A DNA stretch of 64,000 bases, taken from the IMG/VR virus record IMGVR_UViG_3300024348_000023, positions 1-64,000 of that record, one strand, 5' to 3'. Source of the stretch: a virus. Of the stretch, positions 52,801 through 62,209 are shown piece after piece. A program made the position numbers and the translations under genes. The notes beneath the pieces were generated by a model. It saw only the letters and a program-made list of their open reading frames with translations, did not search any database and was not told the DNA's origin. Position 1 is the first letter of the stretch, and each line of letters begins with the position of its first letter.

Positions 52801-54575
52801 TGTTAGCATATGATTTGATAGACGGAGGCGGCGGAGTCCCAACAGCACCAGTTCCAGCAGACTATAAGCTGCCATGGATATCTGTTAAGGCAGTATCCCT
52901 TACATCAATAGAAATTACACTGGGGTCACCAAACGCTACACCTGGAAGCTATGGAGGATCAATAACTACTTTATCTTTTAATGATCCAGATTTTACCTTC
53001 ACATCTACTTCTCCAGTAATTACAAAAATTGGACTGGTCCCTGGACAAAAATATAATATACGTGCAAGATCTTATAGCGGACTAAATGCAACTGGAATGT
53101 ATGGTGACTACATAACAGATACGTTTACTATGCCAGCATATAATCCGCTTACTGGGATTGTTTCTACAACAACTCCAGTCCTCACTCCTCCAGGATCCAC
53201 TGGAACAAATCCTACAGTATCCTCTGGTAACGGAGTTCAATTAAATAATACTGGATCAGCAGATACTGGAGAAGATGACGCAGTACCAGTTCAATATGTT
53301 ACTGGATCCTCATCTGCCGTTAGCGGTAATAGACAGGTTGAAAAGTCTTTATTTAGAGTTACAAATAATTCACCTGATCCTACTGCATACTCTATTGCTA
53401 CTAAAGACTTTGAGATATCTACCTCATACTCACATTATACTTTTGGAACAGGAATGTTTTTTCAAAGTAGTGTTTCAGATGTTAATGCAGCAGGAGGAAT
53501 GGGATTCTTTACAGATTCGTTGGGAAAGAACGGATACTACGTATTGCTACAGACTACTTCTAATCTATCAAAAACAGATGATAAAGAAGTAAAAATAATT
53601 AAAGTTGTAAACGGTAAGAAAAAGATTTTAAATGATACTCAAAAAAATAATGCTAAAACGTTAACAGGAATTTTAGGAGCTACATCTTATAAGGTTGACA
53701 TAAAAGTAAAATGTACTGCAACTGTAAGAGTCATTGATGTTTATATTAATAACTTTAAGATTACAGCAACAGATACAAATTCTCCTACTAGCACTGATCC
53801 AGTAGATAAGGTTTTGCCAATAACTTCTAATGTATCAATGTGTGCAACAACAGGATCAGCTTATTATGACTATGTATACGCAATGCCGATAGAAGAAGCT
53901 CAATACAATTCTGGCATTATGCAAAATGTATATAACGGCCAATTTAATAATACAATGTTGAGCTTTTTATACGGAGAAAAAGTTTTAAGTAATTTTAATA
54001 AGACAACTATTTCAAATGGAAAGCTTGAAGAGTTTGGAACTGTAGCAAGAGAGCTTAGAAAAGTAAGCATTAAATATGAATCTCGTCCAGGATATCCATT
54101 ATACCCAAGCTTAGGAATAAATAAATTTGTTAATGTCTTAGGTTCTAGATTGACCTCATTTGGAGCAGAAGTGTATTTAATTAATAATGCTGGAACTTGG
54201 GTGCCTCTAGATGACTCCTCACTGCATTCATTTAGCGTAATCGGTAACTATGTGGTAACTTCGGGTCAGCATGAATACACTGATAAAACAATTAATGAAT
54301 ATTCAAACCCAGAGCCAGTCATATTTCAATCCTCATGGATTCAAAAAGAAGATGATGCAAAGTCAATATCTAAATGGATAAAAGATCTATGGTCAAAACA
54401 ACAGTCTGTTGTAAATATGCAAGTATTTGGAAACCCGCTGGTATCAGTAGGAGACATTATAACGATTAACTATCCGTCAAATAATTTAGACGGAAGCCAA
54501 AAGTTTGTTGTAATGAATGTAAATAATTCATTTAATGAGGGATTGGAGACATCAATTACAGCTAGGACATTATAG
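52800..54575 (+). CDS. Minor tail protein with FN3 and lectin-like regions
   Basis: 591 residues from the ATG at 52800, which overlaps the preceding TGA; a GTG at 52791 with GAGG just upstream is an alternative. The start has an FN3-like domain (LPWISVKAVSLTSIEITLGS; PGQKYNIRARSYSG). The centre (about 190-370) is a jelly-roll lectin-like region (YTFGTGMFFQSSVSDVNAAG; YKVDIKVKCTATVRVIDVYI). The C-terminus (GNPLVSVGDIITINYPSNNL; NSFNEGLETSITARTL) resembles baseplate hub endings. A carbohydrate-contacting tail-tip role is inferred. Confidence 0.7.
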   Translation: MLAYDLIDGGGGVPTAPVPADYKLPWISVKAVSLTSIEITLGSPNATPGSYGGSITTLSFNDPDFTFTSTSPVITKIGLVPGQKYNIRARSYSGLNATGMYGDYITDTFTMPAYNPLTGIVSTTTPVLTPPGSTGTNPTVSSGNGVQLNNTGSADTGEDDAVPVQYVTGSSSAVSGNRQVEKSLFRVTNNSPDPTAYSIATKDFEISTSYSHYTFGTGMFFQSSVSDVNAAGGMGFFTDSLGKNGYYVLLQTTSNLSKTDDKEVKIIKVVNGKKKILNDTQKNNAKTLTGILGATSYKVDIKVKCTATVRVIDVYINNFKITATDTNSPTSTDPVDKVLPITSNVSMCATTGSAYYDYVYAMPIEEAQYNSGIMQNVYNGQFNNTMLSFLYGEKVLSNFNKTTISNGKLEEFGTVARELRKVSIKYESRPGYPLYPSLGINKFVNVLGSRLTSFGAEVYLINNAGTWVPLDDSSLHSFSVIGNYVVTSGQHEYTDKTINEYSNPEPVIFQSSWIQKEDDAKSISKWIKDLWSKQQSVVNMQVFGNPLVSVGDIITINYPSNNLDGSQKFVVMNVNNSFNEGLETSITARTL

Positions 54576-54592
54576 TCTGTAAATGGTATAAT
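54564..54592 (+). promoter_or_regulatory. Leaderless promoter of the tail gene at 54599
   Basis: AGGACA (54564-54569), 17 bases, TGG-TATAAT (-10 at 54587-54592), six A residues, then ATG. No ribosome site is present. The -10 is perfect and extended. Confidence 0.7.
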
Positions 54593-54598
54593 AAAAAA

Positions 54599-54994
54599 AT
54601 GGCAACTGAGAGAGTATCAACCACAAGCGTAACAGCAGACGCACCTATTGCCCTATATACAAATTCTCCAGAAAATGCAGATTTAAGCACGAACTACAAA
54701 AAGTTGATACCTGGTAATTCCGTGGGAGCAATGTATCTTGCTTCAAACGATATAGGGTATAATGAAATAGACGGAACAACTATTGCCATAGAAGAAAGCT
54801 CTGCATCATCAGGAGCAGAAGGTGGTGAGTCTGCAGCAACGGCTGCTGCCCCATCTCTTTCAGATATACAGGTAATCTCAAGAGAAGTTGTATATGATTC
54901 AGCAGGCAATCCATCTGTTCAAGTCGTATTTAAAATTAAAAATTCAAGTGATAAAAAATTAAAAGGAATTAATGCAAGAGTGGAGCTATTATGA
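54599..54994 (+). CDS. Small tail protein, 131 aa
   Basis: Predicted to be translated from a leaderless mRNA. The N-terminal part is polar (STTSVTADAPIALYTNSPEN), a Ser/Glu/Ala-rich linker follows (EESSASSGAEGGESAATAAA), and the C-terminus is a beta domain (DIQVISREVVYDSAGNPSVQ; KIKNSSDKKLKGINARVELL). It is not recognised as a family. It is coupled to the next gene by an ATGA overlap, and the separate promoter suggests different timing or level from the genes upstream. Confidence 0.65.
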   Translation: MATERVSTTSVTADAPIALYTNSPENADLSTNYKKLIPGNSVGAMYLASNDIGYNEIDGTTIAIEESSASSGAEGGESAATAAAPSLSDIQVISREVVYDSAGNPSVQVVFKIKNSSDKKLKGINARVELL

Positions 54995-56076
54995 TAACAA
55001 AGTTTGGTAAAAGATTTTTAACAAGCCACCTAGCTGGATTAGTTGATTTTACAACAAAAGATATAGTTTTAGGAATAGGTGATACAACTCCTAATCAATA
55101 TGGCAATGACACAAGATTAGATTTTGAGTTTTATAGGCTACCAGCAACTTTAAGTAGCATAGATATTAGATCTGCAAACATAACAGGACTATCTACAAAT
55201 GGATCATCTGTAACATATACAGCAGAAAATAATTTTAGTCCAGGACAGACAGTAAAGATAACTGGAATTGTTCCAACTCAATATAATGTTTCATCTGCCG
55301 TGGTTACAACAGCAACAAATTCAACATTTACAATATCATCAGCAGCATCAGGATCTTACGTATCTGGTGGTTACGCCTCTTCATATTCAGCAATATTTTC
55401 AGCCACAATACCGCAGGACGTATCTGGAGTTATATCTGAAATTGGATTATATCCAGGTTCAAGAAAATCAGCAAATAATTTTGATAGCAAGTTTATAACA
55501 TCTTTTGATAATAATTTAAACTGGACAGATGGTTCCTATAATCCAGGCATCACATATAACTCTGGAGCTTTTCAATCTAAAATTGGCGACAACATGATTA
55601 CTGTAACTGCTTCAGCAAACACATCAAAAGAATATGGAAATTCACAAACCTACTATGATATTTCTGGATACAGTATAAATGATAGTATAGCTATTGCTTA
55701 TAAAAAAGTTGATACAAATGTGTCTAAAATTAGAGTAAAGTTTTACAGTTCACCAACCTCTTATTGCTGGGTAGATTTTACTCCGCTATCTGGAACAGGT
55801 GACAAGATACAGTCTTTAACTTTAAATAATTTGTTTTCAAACACAACAGCAACTCCTCCAGATCTTACATCAATAATTAAGGTAGGTATAGAGGTTACCG
55901 CAGGTTCAGGCGGAGCCACAACTGTACACTTTGATGGGATTCGAATTAATGATGAAGACACATTTGATCCGTACTACGGTTTAATTAGCAGATCTGTTTT
56001 AACTGGATCTGATATATTAACAAAAGTTTCTGGAAGACAAGTGGACATAGAATACAAGCTAGCTCTGGAGTTCTAA
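54991..56076 (+). CDS. Tail-tip structural protein, 361 aa
   Basis: The N-terminal part (GKRFLTSHLAGLVDFTTKDI; YRLPATLSSIDIR) resembles adaptor domains of siphophage tail-tip proteins. A beta module with SVTYTAENNFSPGQTVKITG and SGSYVSGGYASSYSAIF follows, similar to the SPHGL..GD modules of the 1162-residue protein. The C-terminal half is a jelly-roll-like region (SYNPGITYNSGAFQSKIGDN; VGIEVTAGSGGATTVHFDGI). No enzyme motif. It lies immediately before the large FN3 protein. Confidence 0.65.
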   Translation: MITKFGKRFLTSHLAGLVDFTTKDIVLGIGDTTPNQYGNDTRLDFEFYRLPATLSSIDIRSANITGLSTNGSSVTYTAENNFSPGQTVKITGIVPTQYNVSSAVVTTATNSTFTISSAASGSYVSGGYASSYSAIFSATIPQDVSGVISEIGLYPGSRKSANNFDSKFITSFDNNLNWTDGSYNPGITYNSGAFQSKIGDNMITVTASANTSKEYGNSQTYYDISGYSINDSIAIAYKKVDTNVSKIRVKFYSSPTSYCWVDFTPLSGTGDKIQSLTLNNLFSNTTATPPDLTSIIKVGIEVTAGSGGATTVHFDGIRINDEDTFDPYYGLISRSVLTGSDILTKVSGRQVDIEYKLALEF

Positions 56077-58923
56077 ATGGCAGATGCATTAGGCGATTTA
56101 GCAATAGTTCCAGTAACGAGTAGTGATACTAATTACTTTTTGCGTAAAGTAACTGGATTAAAAATTGATAAAACTTATTCATTTAAATTTCAATGGGTTT
56201 TAGAGGATGGAACAGTAAGTGATTGGTCTCCAGGATATCAAATAGTAACTCCTACAGAAAGCATACCCACAGCCCCTTCAGCAGTAGTTCCTTCTACTTC
56301 AGTTGGTAATATTCCAGTAACACTTTCTGCATTCCCAGCAAATGCTAAGCGTGTAGATATATATGTAATAGGTGGAATTTATGGATCAGGTAAAGTTGTT
56401 GATTCATTTTTGTCTGCGGGAACAAAAACAATTTCAATTTCAGAGCCAGGGGAATACTTAGTTACATTAATATCTGTTACTCCATCAGGCATTAATGGAA
56501 CTCCAACAAATTCATTTGCAATTACAGTTTCAGCAAGCAGCGTTGACACCACAGTTCTACCTGGAGCCCCTGCATCAGTTGTTGTAACAGGCTTTAATGA
56601 ACCATCAGACCCATTAAATAGAACTGGGTATGTAAACATAAGCTTTACCGCAGGAAGCTCGGCAAAAGGACATACGATTGGTTTATGGACATCAAATCCA
56701 GGATCAAATGATCCAGTTAAAGTAATAACTGCCGACGGCACATCAACAAAAATTGATGGCTTGTTTGTAGGTTCAACATACTATTTTAAAGTAAGATCAT
56801 TTAATCAATTTAATAACACCTCTTCCTGGGTTGCACCTCTTGCAAATTATCCAGTTACTATACCTGGAACAATACTGGTGCCTGGCGCAGTTACTATTTC
56901 TGGAACAGCTGCACCAAAAAGTATTGTAGTTTCATGGGGAGATCCATCAAGCAATGCATCTCTTGTAACAAATGGAGGGTATTATGAAGTAAATTTATAT
57001 ACCAATAGTTCTGGAACAGGATCACCTATTGAAACTAGAAAAGCTTGGAGTAATCAAGCTTCTTTCTCAGGTTTAACAACAGGAGTTTCATATTGGGTTA
57101 CAGTTAAACCATATACAGCAGGAAGCACACCTATTGCTGGAACTCTATCATCAGTTTATGGGCCATTAATTCCTACAGCAATTGATAACCCAGATTTAAA
57201 GGGCGACTTTATATTAGCAAGTAATCAGTTGCAAGTGGGTTCAACAAGCGGGGCAAACGATATACATTTAAGTGCATATACAAAAACTGTAGATTCACTA
57301 TCCACAGCTGGAAGAATTTATATTGGTGGTCCAGAAACTAGCGGAAGTGTTGCGGTAGGACTCTATAATAATTCGGGTACACCATTCTATGCAGATAACC
57401 TAGGAAGATTTTCATTAGGAGATAAACTAACATGGAGTGGTAATTTAGCTACACCAGCACTAAATATAAAAGGAACAATAGATGTAACTGGGCCAAGCAC
57501 ATTCTCTAGCTATGTACTATCTGGTGCAACTAGCTCATCTTTTGTTGGAATTGGGTATCAGGTTCCATATAGACTTTCTAATACATTGCAAACTGGTGCA
57601 AATGGATTAACTGGTCTTGTAATTAATAGCAGTGGAACAGTTGCAAATAGTGATTATATAAAATCAGATGGAACATTTAGACTTGCCGCTGGCGCATTAA
57701 CATTTAGCAGCGGAGTTCTTGCGGTAACTGGAAATATTACAGCAAATGCTATTGCGGCTAATACAGACATTAGTGGAGCAACGGGAACTTTTACTGGGCC
57801 TTTGAGCGTAGGAACAACCACTCTTGCAAATATTACAGGGGCATCTTCTGTAACAGTAAATAGCGTTACTAGAGTAAGATTTATTGCTGAAAATGCTTTA
57901 AGAGCAAATGATTCTGTTACTATAAGTGGTATTGCACAAAACCAAGTCTTTGCTTACTGGGCTGGACCAGGAAATACTAATCCAGTATATAATTATTTTA
58001 ATAATCCATTTAATTTAGGAACAGTAACTGTTTATGAAGCAGGTGCAACCTATTTTGATATTCAAAGCAGTGTAACTGGAACGTATACTTCTGGTGGAAC
58101 AGCAACTGGAACTGCCTTTAGAGTAAGTTCTACTGGATTAGTTAGAGGCGCAGCAGGACAAATTGGTGGTTGGGTTATTGATGTAACTAAATTAAGAAGC
58201 GCATCAGGCTCAATATCTTTAGATCCAATAACCCCACAGATAACAATACAAGGATCTGGTGGGTACTCTGGATATAATATAACACTTGCACCTCCAACAG
58301 GAATAACAGCAGGATCAACATTTTCTGTAACTCCAGCAGGATATCTTACTTCAACAAGTGGTAGTATTGCTGGCTGGTCAATTGGATCAAGCGCTATTTC
58401 TAAATCTACTACCTATACCGACCCAACCTTTGGTCTAACAACTTTAACAACTACACTCGGATCTTCTGGAAATATTACTATATCATTAGATACAGGCTCA
58501 GACTTCTTAAAAAATTCTTTATTCGTTGTAAAGAGTACAGCAAGCGAAACTCAAATAGGTCCCTCATATATAAATATGCAAATTGCAGCAGTTCCTGCTT
58601 TTTCAGTTCCATCTGGAAGCATGTACATGGGTGTGTCAGCTTTGTCGCCAAGTTCATATTCAATATATTGGCAAGGATCATCACAGTCATCTGGGTATTC
58701 ATCCTTTAAATGGCAATGGCTTAATTATCAAGGTGCCGAACGAACAGCAAATACTGCAGGAGCACAAGGATATGATACACTTCCTCAAAACGTAAGACCT
58801 TTGGTTGTAGATACGCAAGGTTATCAATGGCTTGGAGCAACAAATTATTTTTCAACAACCCAAACAACAACACCGTCAACTGGCACAGGGCAAGATGGCG
58901 ACTTCTTCTTTAGTACAGCGTGA
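56077..58923 (+). CDS. Large FN3-containing tail protein, 948 aa
   Basis: The first 400 residues hold several FN3 or FN3-like domains (TYSFKFQWVLEDGTVSDWSP; GYVNISFTAGSSAKGHTIGL with YYFKVRSFNQFNNTSSWVA; KSIVVSWGDPSSNASLVTNG with YWVTVKPYTAG). The remainder is built of repetitive beta-fibre segments (SSGTVANSDYIKSDGTFRLA; GAAGQIGGWVIDVTKLRSAS; SIAGWSIGSSAISKSTTYTD), the GGW.I....L layout often used in phage fibres and spikes. Probably the main tail-tip fibre linking to receptors. It starts directly after the previous stop. Confidence 0.75.
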   Translation: MADALGDLAIVPVTSSDTNYFLRKVTGLKIDKTYSFKFQWVLEDGTVSDWSPGYQIVTPTESIPTAPSAVVPSTSVGNIPVTLSAFPANAKRVDIYVIGGIYGSGKVVDSFLSAGTKTISISEPGEYLVTLISVTPSGINGTPTNSFAITVSASSVDTTVLPGAPASVVVTGFNEPSDPLNRTGYVNISFTAGSSAKGHTIGLWTSNPGSNDPVKVITADGTSTKIDGLFVGSTYYFKVRSFNQFNNTSSWVAPLANYPVTIPGTILVPGAVTISGTAAPKSIVVSWGDPSSNASLVTNGGYYEVNLYTNSSGTGSPIETRKAWSNQASFSGLTTGVSYWVTVKPYTAGSTPIAGTLSSVYGPLIPTAIDNPDLKGDFILASNQLQVGSTSGANDIHLSAYTKTVDSLSTAGRIYIGGPETSGSVAVGLYNNSGTPFYADNLGRFSLGDKLTWSGNLATPALNIKGTIDVTGPSTFSSYVLSGATSSSFVGIGYQVPYRLSNTLQTGANGLTGLVINSSGTVANSDYIKSDGTFRLAAGALTFSSGVLAVTGNITANAIAANTDISGATGTFTGPLSVGTTTLANITGASSVTVNSVTRVRFIAENALRANDSVTISGIAQNQVFAYWAGPGNTNPVYNYFNNPFNLGTVTVYEAGATYFDIQSSVTGTYTSGGTATGTAFRVSSTGLVRGAAGQIGGWVIDVTKLRSASGSISLDPITPQITIQGSGGYSGYNITLAPPTGITAGSTFSVTPAGYLTSTSGSIAGWSIGSSAISKSTTYTDPTFGLTTLTTTLGSSGNITISLDTGSDFLKNSLFVVKSTASETQIGPSYINMQIAAVPAFSVPSGSMYMGVSALSPSSYSIYWQGSSQSSGYSSFKWQWLNYQGAERTANTAGAQGYDTLPQNVRPLVVDTQGYQWLGATNYFSTTQTTTPSTGTGQDGDFFFSTA

Positions 58924-58928
58924 TATAA

Positions 58929-61049
58929 ATGCCTAGTATATGGAGAAAAACTGGCGGAAGCTGGGTTAAACTTAAAACAGTTTATAGAAAAACTGGTGGA
59001 AGCTGGCAGTCTGTAAAAAGAGTGTGGAGAAAAACAGCAGGAGCTTGGCAACTTGTTTTTTTGCAAGCGCTAACTCCATCAATTCAAACTAAAGTTACTA
59101 TATCAGCTTCAACTTCTGCTACTCAAACCAGAACTCTTGTCGGAAGAGTTTACTTCTGGTCTAATGCTACGGGGGTAACTTATCAGTTTGCAAAAAGCAT
59201 AAACGATATATCTTATACAAACATCACTGGTGCATCAGGAACATCAACAAACCCTTCATCTGGTGGAAGCAATACCAATGATCAATATTTTTTAAGTCAA
59301 TCTGATTTAACACCAAATACAACAAATTATTATAAATATATCTCTAAGGCAGTCAATTCAACTTTTGGAACAGAGCAAACATCTTCTTCGGATTCTATAG
59401 CAATAGAAGCCCCAAGAGACTTATCTCTTTCTGCAACAAAGACATCTAAGACCGTAACGGTAAATTTTACAAATGACACCTACTCTGGAAGATACGAATA
59501 TCAATATAAAAAAACTGCAGACACTGCGTGGAGTTCATCTTTTTATGTAGCACCTGGTGCAACTGAAACATCTTTTACTGTTAGTTCTTTAGATAGCAGC
59601 ACTAATTATAGCTTCCAGGTAAGAGGCTGGACTGGAACCGCTAATGGTTACGGATATTATGGAAACTGGGCTACTGTATCAGCAACAACAAATGCTCCCG
59701 CTGTGCCAAATCCGCCAACAAACATTACTTATAATACAATATCAAAAGACTCATATTTTATTCAATGGACATCTCCAGTTACTGATGCAACACATGATGC
59801 AGCAACAGGATTTGATTTTGGTTCAAGCTCTAGCAATACAACTCAGCCAGCAACAGAGGTAACCGCCGCTGGAGTTTCAAACACTCAATGGAAAACTATT
59901 ACAATAGTAGATAGACCAAACAACAATGAACTAATAAGCAGCCTAGCAGCTGGCACAACATACTACGGTTGGGTTAGATCAAGAAATGCAGGAGGAGTTT
60001 CTGCATGGGCAGTAGGAGCAGCTGTTACAACAACTGCATTAAAACCACCAAATAATATAACTGGTCTTGCAAAAGATACGACTGTAGATTCAGAAACAAG
60101 TTTAAAATTTACTTGGACAGCTGGCGCTGCTACGAGTACAAATGGAGCCGCAACAAGCTTTATGTATTCTTACAACACCTCAAATACTGCCCCTACAGAT
60201 GGAGGCACATATGAAACATCTGACTCTACAACAAACGTTACTTTAACAGGCTTAACAGCAAATACAACCTATTTTATTTTTATTAAAGCAAAAAATGCTG
60301 ACGGACTATCAAGCACTTGGGTTAGCGCAAGTGGAAAAACAAAAGCAACAGCAAATCCTCCAGGTCCCGTAGCAACTGCTTCTGCAGGAAATGCATCACA
60401 ATCAGGATTTAGATTTTCTTGGACACAAGGAACTGGAGGAAATCCTACAACATATTTAATTGCATTAAGCACATCAACTACAGAGCCAACTAGTGAAAAT
60501 ATTTTTAGCTATGATAATTTTTATTATGAATCAGGGACTGGAACAAACTATACATTTTCAGGTCTTTCCTCTAGTACAACTTATTATTGTTGGGTAAAAG
60601 CTAGAAATGCAGACGGTACATCAACTTCTGTTAGAAGAACGGCAACGACAGCTGCTGCTCCAACTGTAGGAGCCCCATCATGGACTTCGGCAACAAACTT
60701 TCAAAGAGTCACATCTGGCACGGCAAACTTTAGGTGGGGGTGGGGAAATACAGGCACACTATCTCCAACAACTGGAACTTATACAACAATGACTAGAAAC
60801 GGAATGTTTTGGGAATTTTATACATCGCTTACTGGTACAACCCCTTCCAACTCAGGATATAAATCTCAAACTACAACAAATGACAATAGAGTAGCCGTAA
60901 ATGGAACTAACTTTCCCTATTTATTGTGGAGTGCGGGTACATCTCCAGATGTTACTTATAGCGCCAATCCAAGATATGTTAGAGTTCAAGCTGACTCCTA
61001 TGATTATGAAGGAAAATTTTGGCAGTCTGCATGGACGGCACGAATATGA
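58929..61049 (+). CDS. FN3-repeat tail protein with triple RKTGGSW start
   Basis: 706 residues. The first 45 residues contain three 14-residue repeats: WRKTGGSWVKLKTV, YRKTGGSWQSVKRV, WRKTAGAWQLVFL. At least four FN3 domains follow with the characteristic ..Y.W.R..N..G.S.. strands (TTYYGWVRSRNAGGVSAWAV; TTYFIFIKAKNADGLSSTWV; TTYYCWVKARNADGTSTSVR). The C-terminal domain is Trp-rich (ANFRWGWGNTGTLSPTTGTY). FN3 domains in tail proteins commonly give weak carbohydrate binding. Probably the outermost tail-tip protein; it ends the large structural genes. Confidence 0.75.
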   Translation: MPSIWRKTGGSWVKLKTVYRKTGGSWQSVKRVWRKTAGAWQLVFLQALTPSIQTKVTISASTSATQTRTLVGRVYFWSNATGVTYQFAKSINDISYTNITGASGTSTNPSSGGSNTNDQYFLSQSDLTPNTTNYYKYISKAVNSTFGTEQTSSSDSIAIEAPRDLSLSATKTSKTVTVNFTNDTYSGRYEYQYKKTADTAWSSSFYVAPGATETSFTVSSLDSSTNYSFQVRGWTGTANGYGYYGNWATVSATTNAPAVPNPPTNITYNTISKDSYFIQWTSPVTDATHDAATGFDFGSSSSNTTQPATEVTAAGVSNTQWKTITIVDRPNNNELISSLAAGTTYYGWVRSRNAGGVSAWAVGAAVTTTALKPPNNITGLAKDTTVDSETSLKFTWTAGAATSTNGAATSFMYSYNTSNTAPTDGGTYETSDSTTNVTLTGLTANTTYFIFIKAKNADGLSSTWVSASGKTKATANPPGPVATASAGNASQSGFRFSWTQGTGGNPTTYLIALSTSTTEPTSENIFSYDNFYYESGTGTNYTFSGLSSSTTYYCWVKARNADGTSTSVRRTATTAAAPTVGAPSWTSATNFQRVTSGTANFRWGWGNTGTLSPTTGTYTTMTRNGMFWEFYTSLTGTTPSNSGYKSQTTTNDNRVAVNGTNFPYLLWSAGTSPDVTYSANPRYVRVQADSYDYEGKFWQSAWTARI

Positions 61050-61291
61050 TGTTTTCTTTATATGATAAAATAGGTATGGTTGAAGATCGGATAATAACAA
61101 AATCCAAAGAAAGAGATTTGCTGTGGGAAAAAATTAATTCAGAGGGTCTTTATTGGGAGGATATCCCAGACCATGAGTATATGAAGCAGATGGAAGTTTT
61201 CAGGGTAGTAATTAATGCTTTAATGGTAGAAAGAAATACCTTGTATGAAACGATAGAGAATGATATAATGGGTAAAGGAGGTCCACAATGA
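61046..61291 (+). CDS. Small helical protein, 81 aa
   Basis: Starts in an ATGA overlap with the preceding stop; an earlier ATG at 61019 would overlap further. The protein is helical and charged (YDKIGMVEDRIITKSKERDL; MEVFRVVINALMVERNTLYE) with no cysteines. The first of three short helical proteins at the end of the tail operon, each coupled or closely spaced; they may be assembly factors. No family recognised. Confidence 0.6.
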   Translation: MMFSLYDKIGMVEDRIITKSKERDLLWEKINSEGLYWEDIPDHEYMKQMEVFRVVINALMVERNTLYETIENDIMGKGGPQ

Positions 61292-61512
61292 CTTATGAAC
61301 TAGGAAATGAAGAAAAAATTAATATGGTAAATCAGCATATTAAAAACTTAAGCTACTCTAAGTATGATTTAGAGCTATCAAAGCTGGAGGCTTTGGCAGT
61401 ACACACAGCCGAAGAGGTTGCTGCTATGGCATATCAAAATCAAATAGATGAAGTTACATCTAAAATACTAAAATTAGAAGAAATTTTAGACACACTAGCC
61501 CCAACAGAATAG
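61288..61512 (+). CDS. Small coiled-coil protein, 74 aa
   Basis: ATGA junction with the gene before. Predicted helical throughout (EEKINMVNQHIKNLSYSKYD; NQIDEVTSKILKLEEILDTL), with heptad-like hydrophobics at the end. No cysteines or catalytic residues. Similar small coiled-coil genes often follow tail fibres, but the function is unknown. Confidence 0.6.
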   Translation: MTYELGNEEKINMVNQHIKNLSYSKYDLELSKLEALAVHTAEEVAAMAYQNQIDEVTSKILKLEEILDTLAPTE

Positions 61513-61522
61513 GGATATTAAA

Positions 61523-61693
61523 ATGGATAAAGCTGAATTAATTATAACTGCATTACAGCAAAGAATAGGTGAAATTGTCTCAAACTACGAGACACAGATT
61601 GCAATTCTTCGTGCAGATATAACGCAACAAATGCAAGAGTTTGAAGAAAAAGAAAAAGCAGTAAAAGAATTTCAAGATTCTTTAGAGGCATAA
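61523..61693 (+). CDS. Small coiled-coil protein, 56 aa
   Basis: A short frame from ATG 61523 to TAA 61691-61693, following the previous stop by 10 bases. The product is MDKAELIITALQQRIGEIV, then an amphipathic helix (YETQIAILRADITQQMQEFE; EKEKAVKEFQDSLEA) with regular hydrophobic spacing. Its neighbours are of similar type, and it fills an otherwise empty gap, so it is likely real. Assembly or scaffold role is a guess. Confidence 0.6.
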   Translation: MDKAELIITALQQRIGEIVSNYETQIAILRADITQQMQEFEEKEKAVKEFQDSLEA

Positions 61694-61706
61694 GGAGAAA
61701 TAAAAA

Positions 61707-62126
61707 ATGGCATTTAATGACGGAGAGCCAATTGACGCAGCCAAACTTGGCGCATTAGAAACATCTCTTGCAGAAATAAAAGCAAAGGTTCCTCAATTTG
61801 GATCCTCTACTACTAATATCTCAATTGACAATTCAAGCATTCAGAATGCTGTTGTTCCACAGATTTTTGGCGGGGTTAGCGGAGAAGTTTTAATTAATCC
61901 AGGACAAACTTCTACATTTACAATTAATTATTCTGCAGCTAAACTAACATCACCACCTAAATCTATTATATTAACACCATATAGAAACTCTGGAATTGCA
62001 CACAATCAGGCTTATGTTGTAAAGGATTCAGTTAGCAATACAACAGCACAGTGCAAAGTTTTTCAAGAAAAAGGCTATACTGCAGGTAAGACCTTGTTTT
62101 ATTTCTTAGTAATTCAACACTCCTAG
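61707..62126 (+). CDS. Small fibre-like protein, 139 aa
   Basis: Starts with NDGEPIDAAKLGALETSLAE, which is a common phage fibre N-terminus followed by a helix, then a beta domain (VLINPGQTSTFTINYSAAKL; SIILTPYRNSGIAHNQAYVV; KTLFYFLVIQHS) of the H-type/receptor domain type found at the ends of siphophage fibres. AAGGAG precedes the start. It closes the structural cluster, being followed by a promoter and a terminator-like hairpin. Confidence 0.65.
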   Translation: MAFNDGEPIDAAKLGALETSLAEIKAKVPQFGSSTTNISIDNSSIQNAVVPQIFGGVSGEVLINPGQTSTFTINYSAAKLTSPPKSIILTPYRNSGIAHNQAYVVKDSVSNTTAQCKVFQEKGYTAGKTLFYFLVIQHS

Positions 62127-62128
62127 TA

Positions 62129-62156
62129 TTGACAATTTAAACCTATATGTTACAAT
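62129..62156 (+). promoter_or_regulatory. Promoter with overlapping inverted repeat before the phosphoesterase gene
   Basis: Perfect TTGACA (62129-62134), 16 bases, TACAAT (62151-62156) preceded by TGT. The -10 lies within TGTTAC-AATTACT-GTAACA (62148-62166), a possible operator. Initiation is expected near 62163. Confidence 0.65.
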
Positions 62157-62168
62157 TACTGTAACATC

Positions 62169-62193
62169 AAAGTCACGTACCCGTGACTTTTTT
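62169..62193 (+). terminator. Terminator or attenuator hairpin
   Basis: AAAGTCACG (62169-62177), loop TACC, CGTGACTTT (62182-62190) and further T residues. The stem is perfect. It follows the inferred initiation point by only about 6 bases, so it may attenuate the new transcript as well as end the tail transcript. Confidence 0.8.
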
Positions 62194-62209
62194 CGTATTA
62201 AGGTAGACA

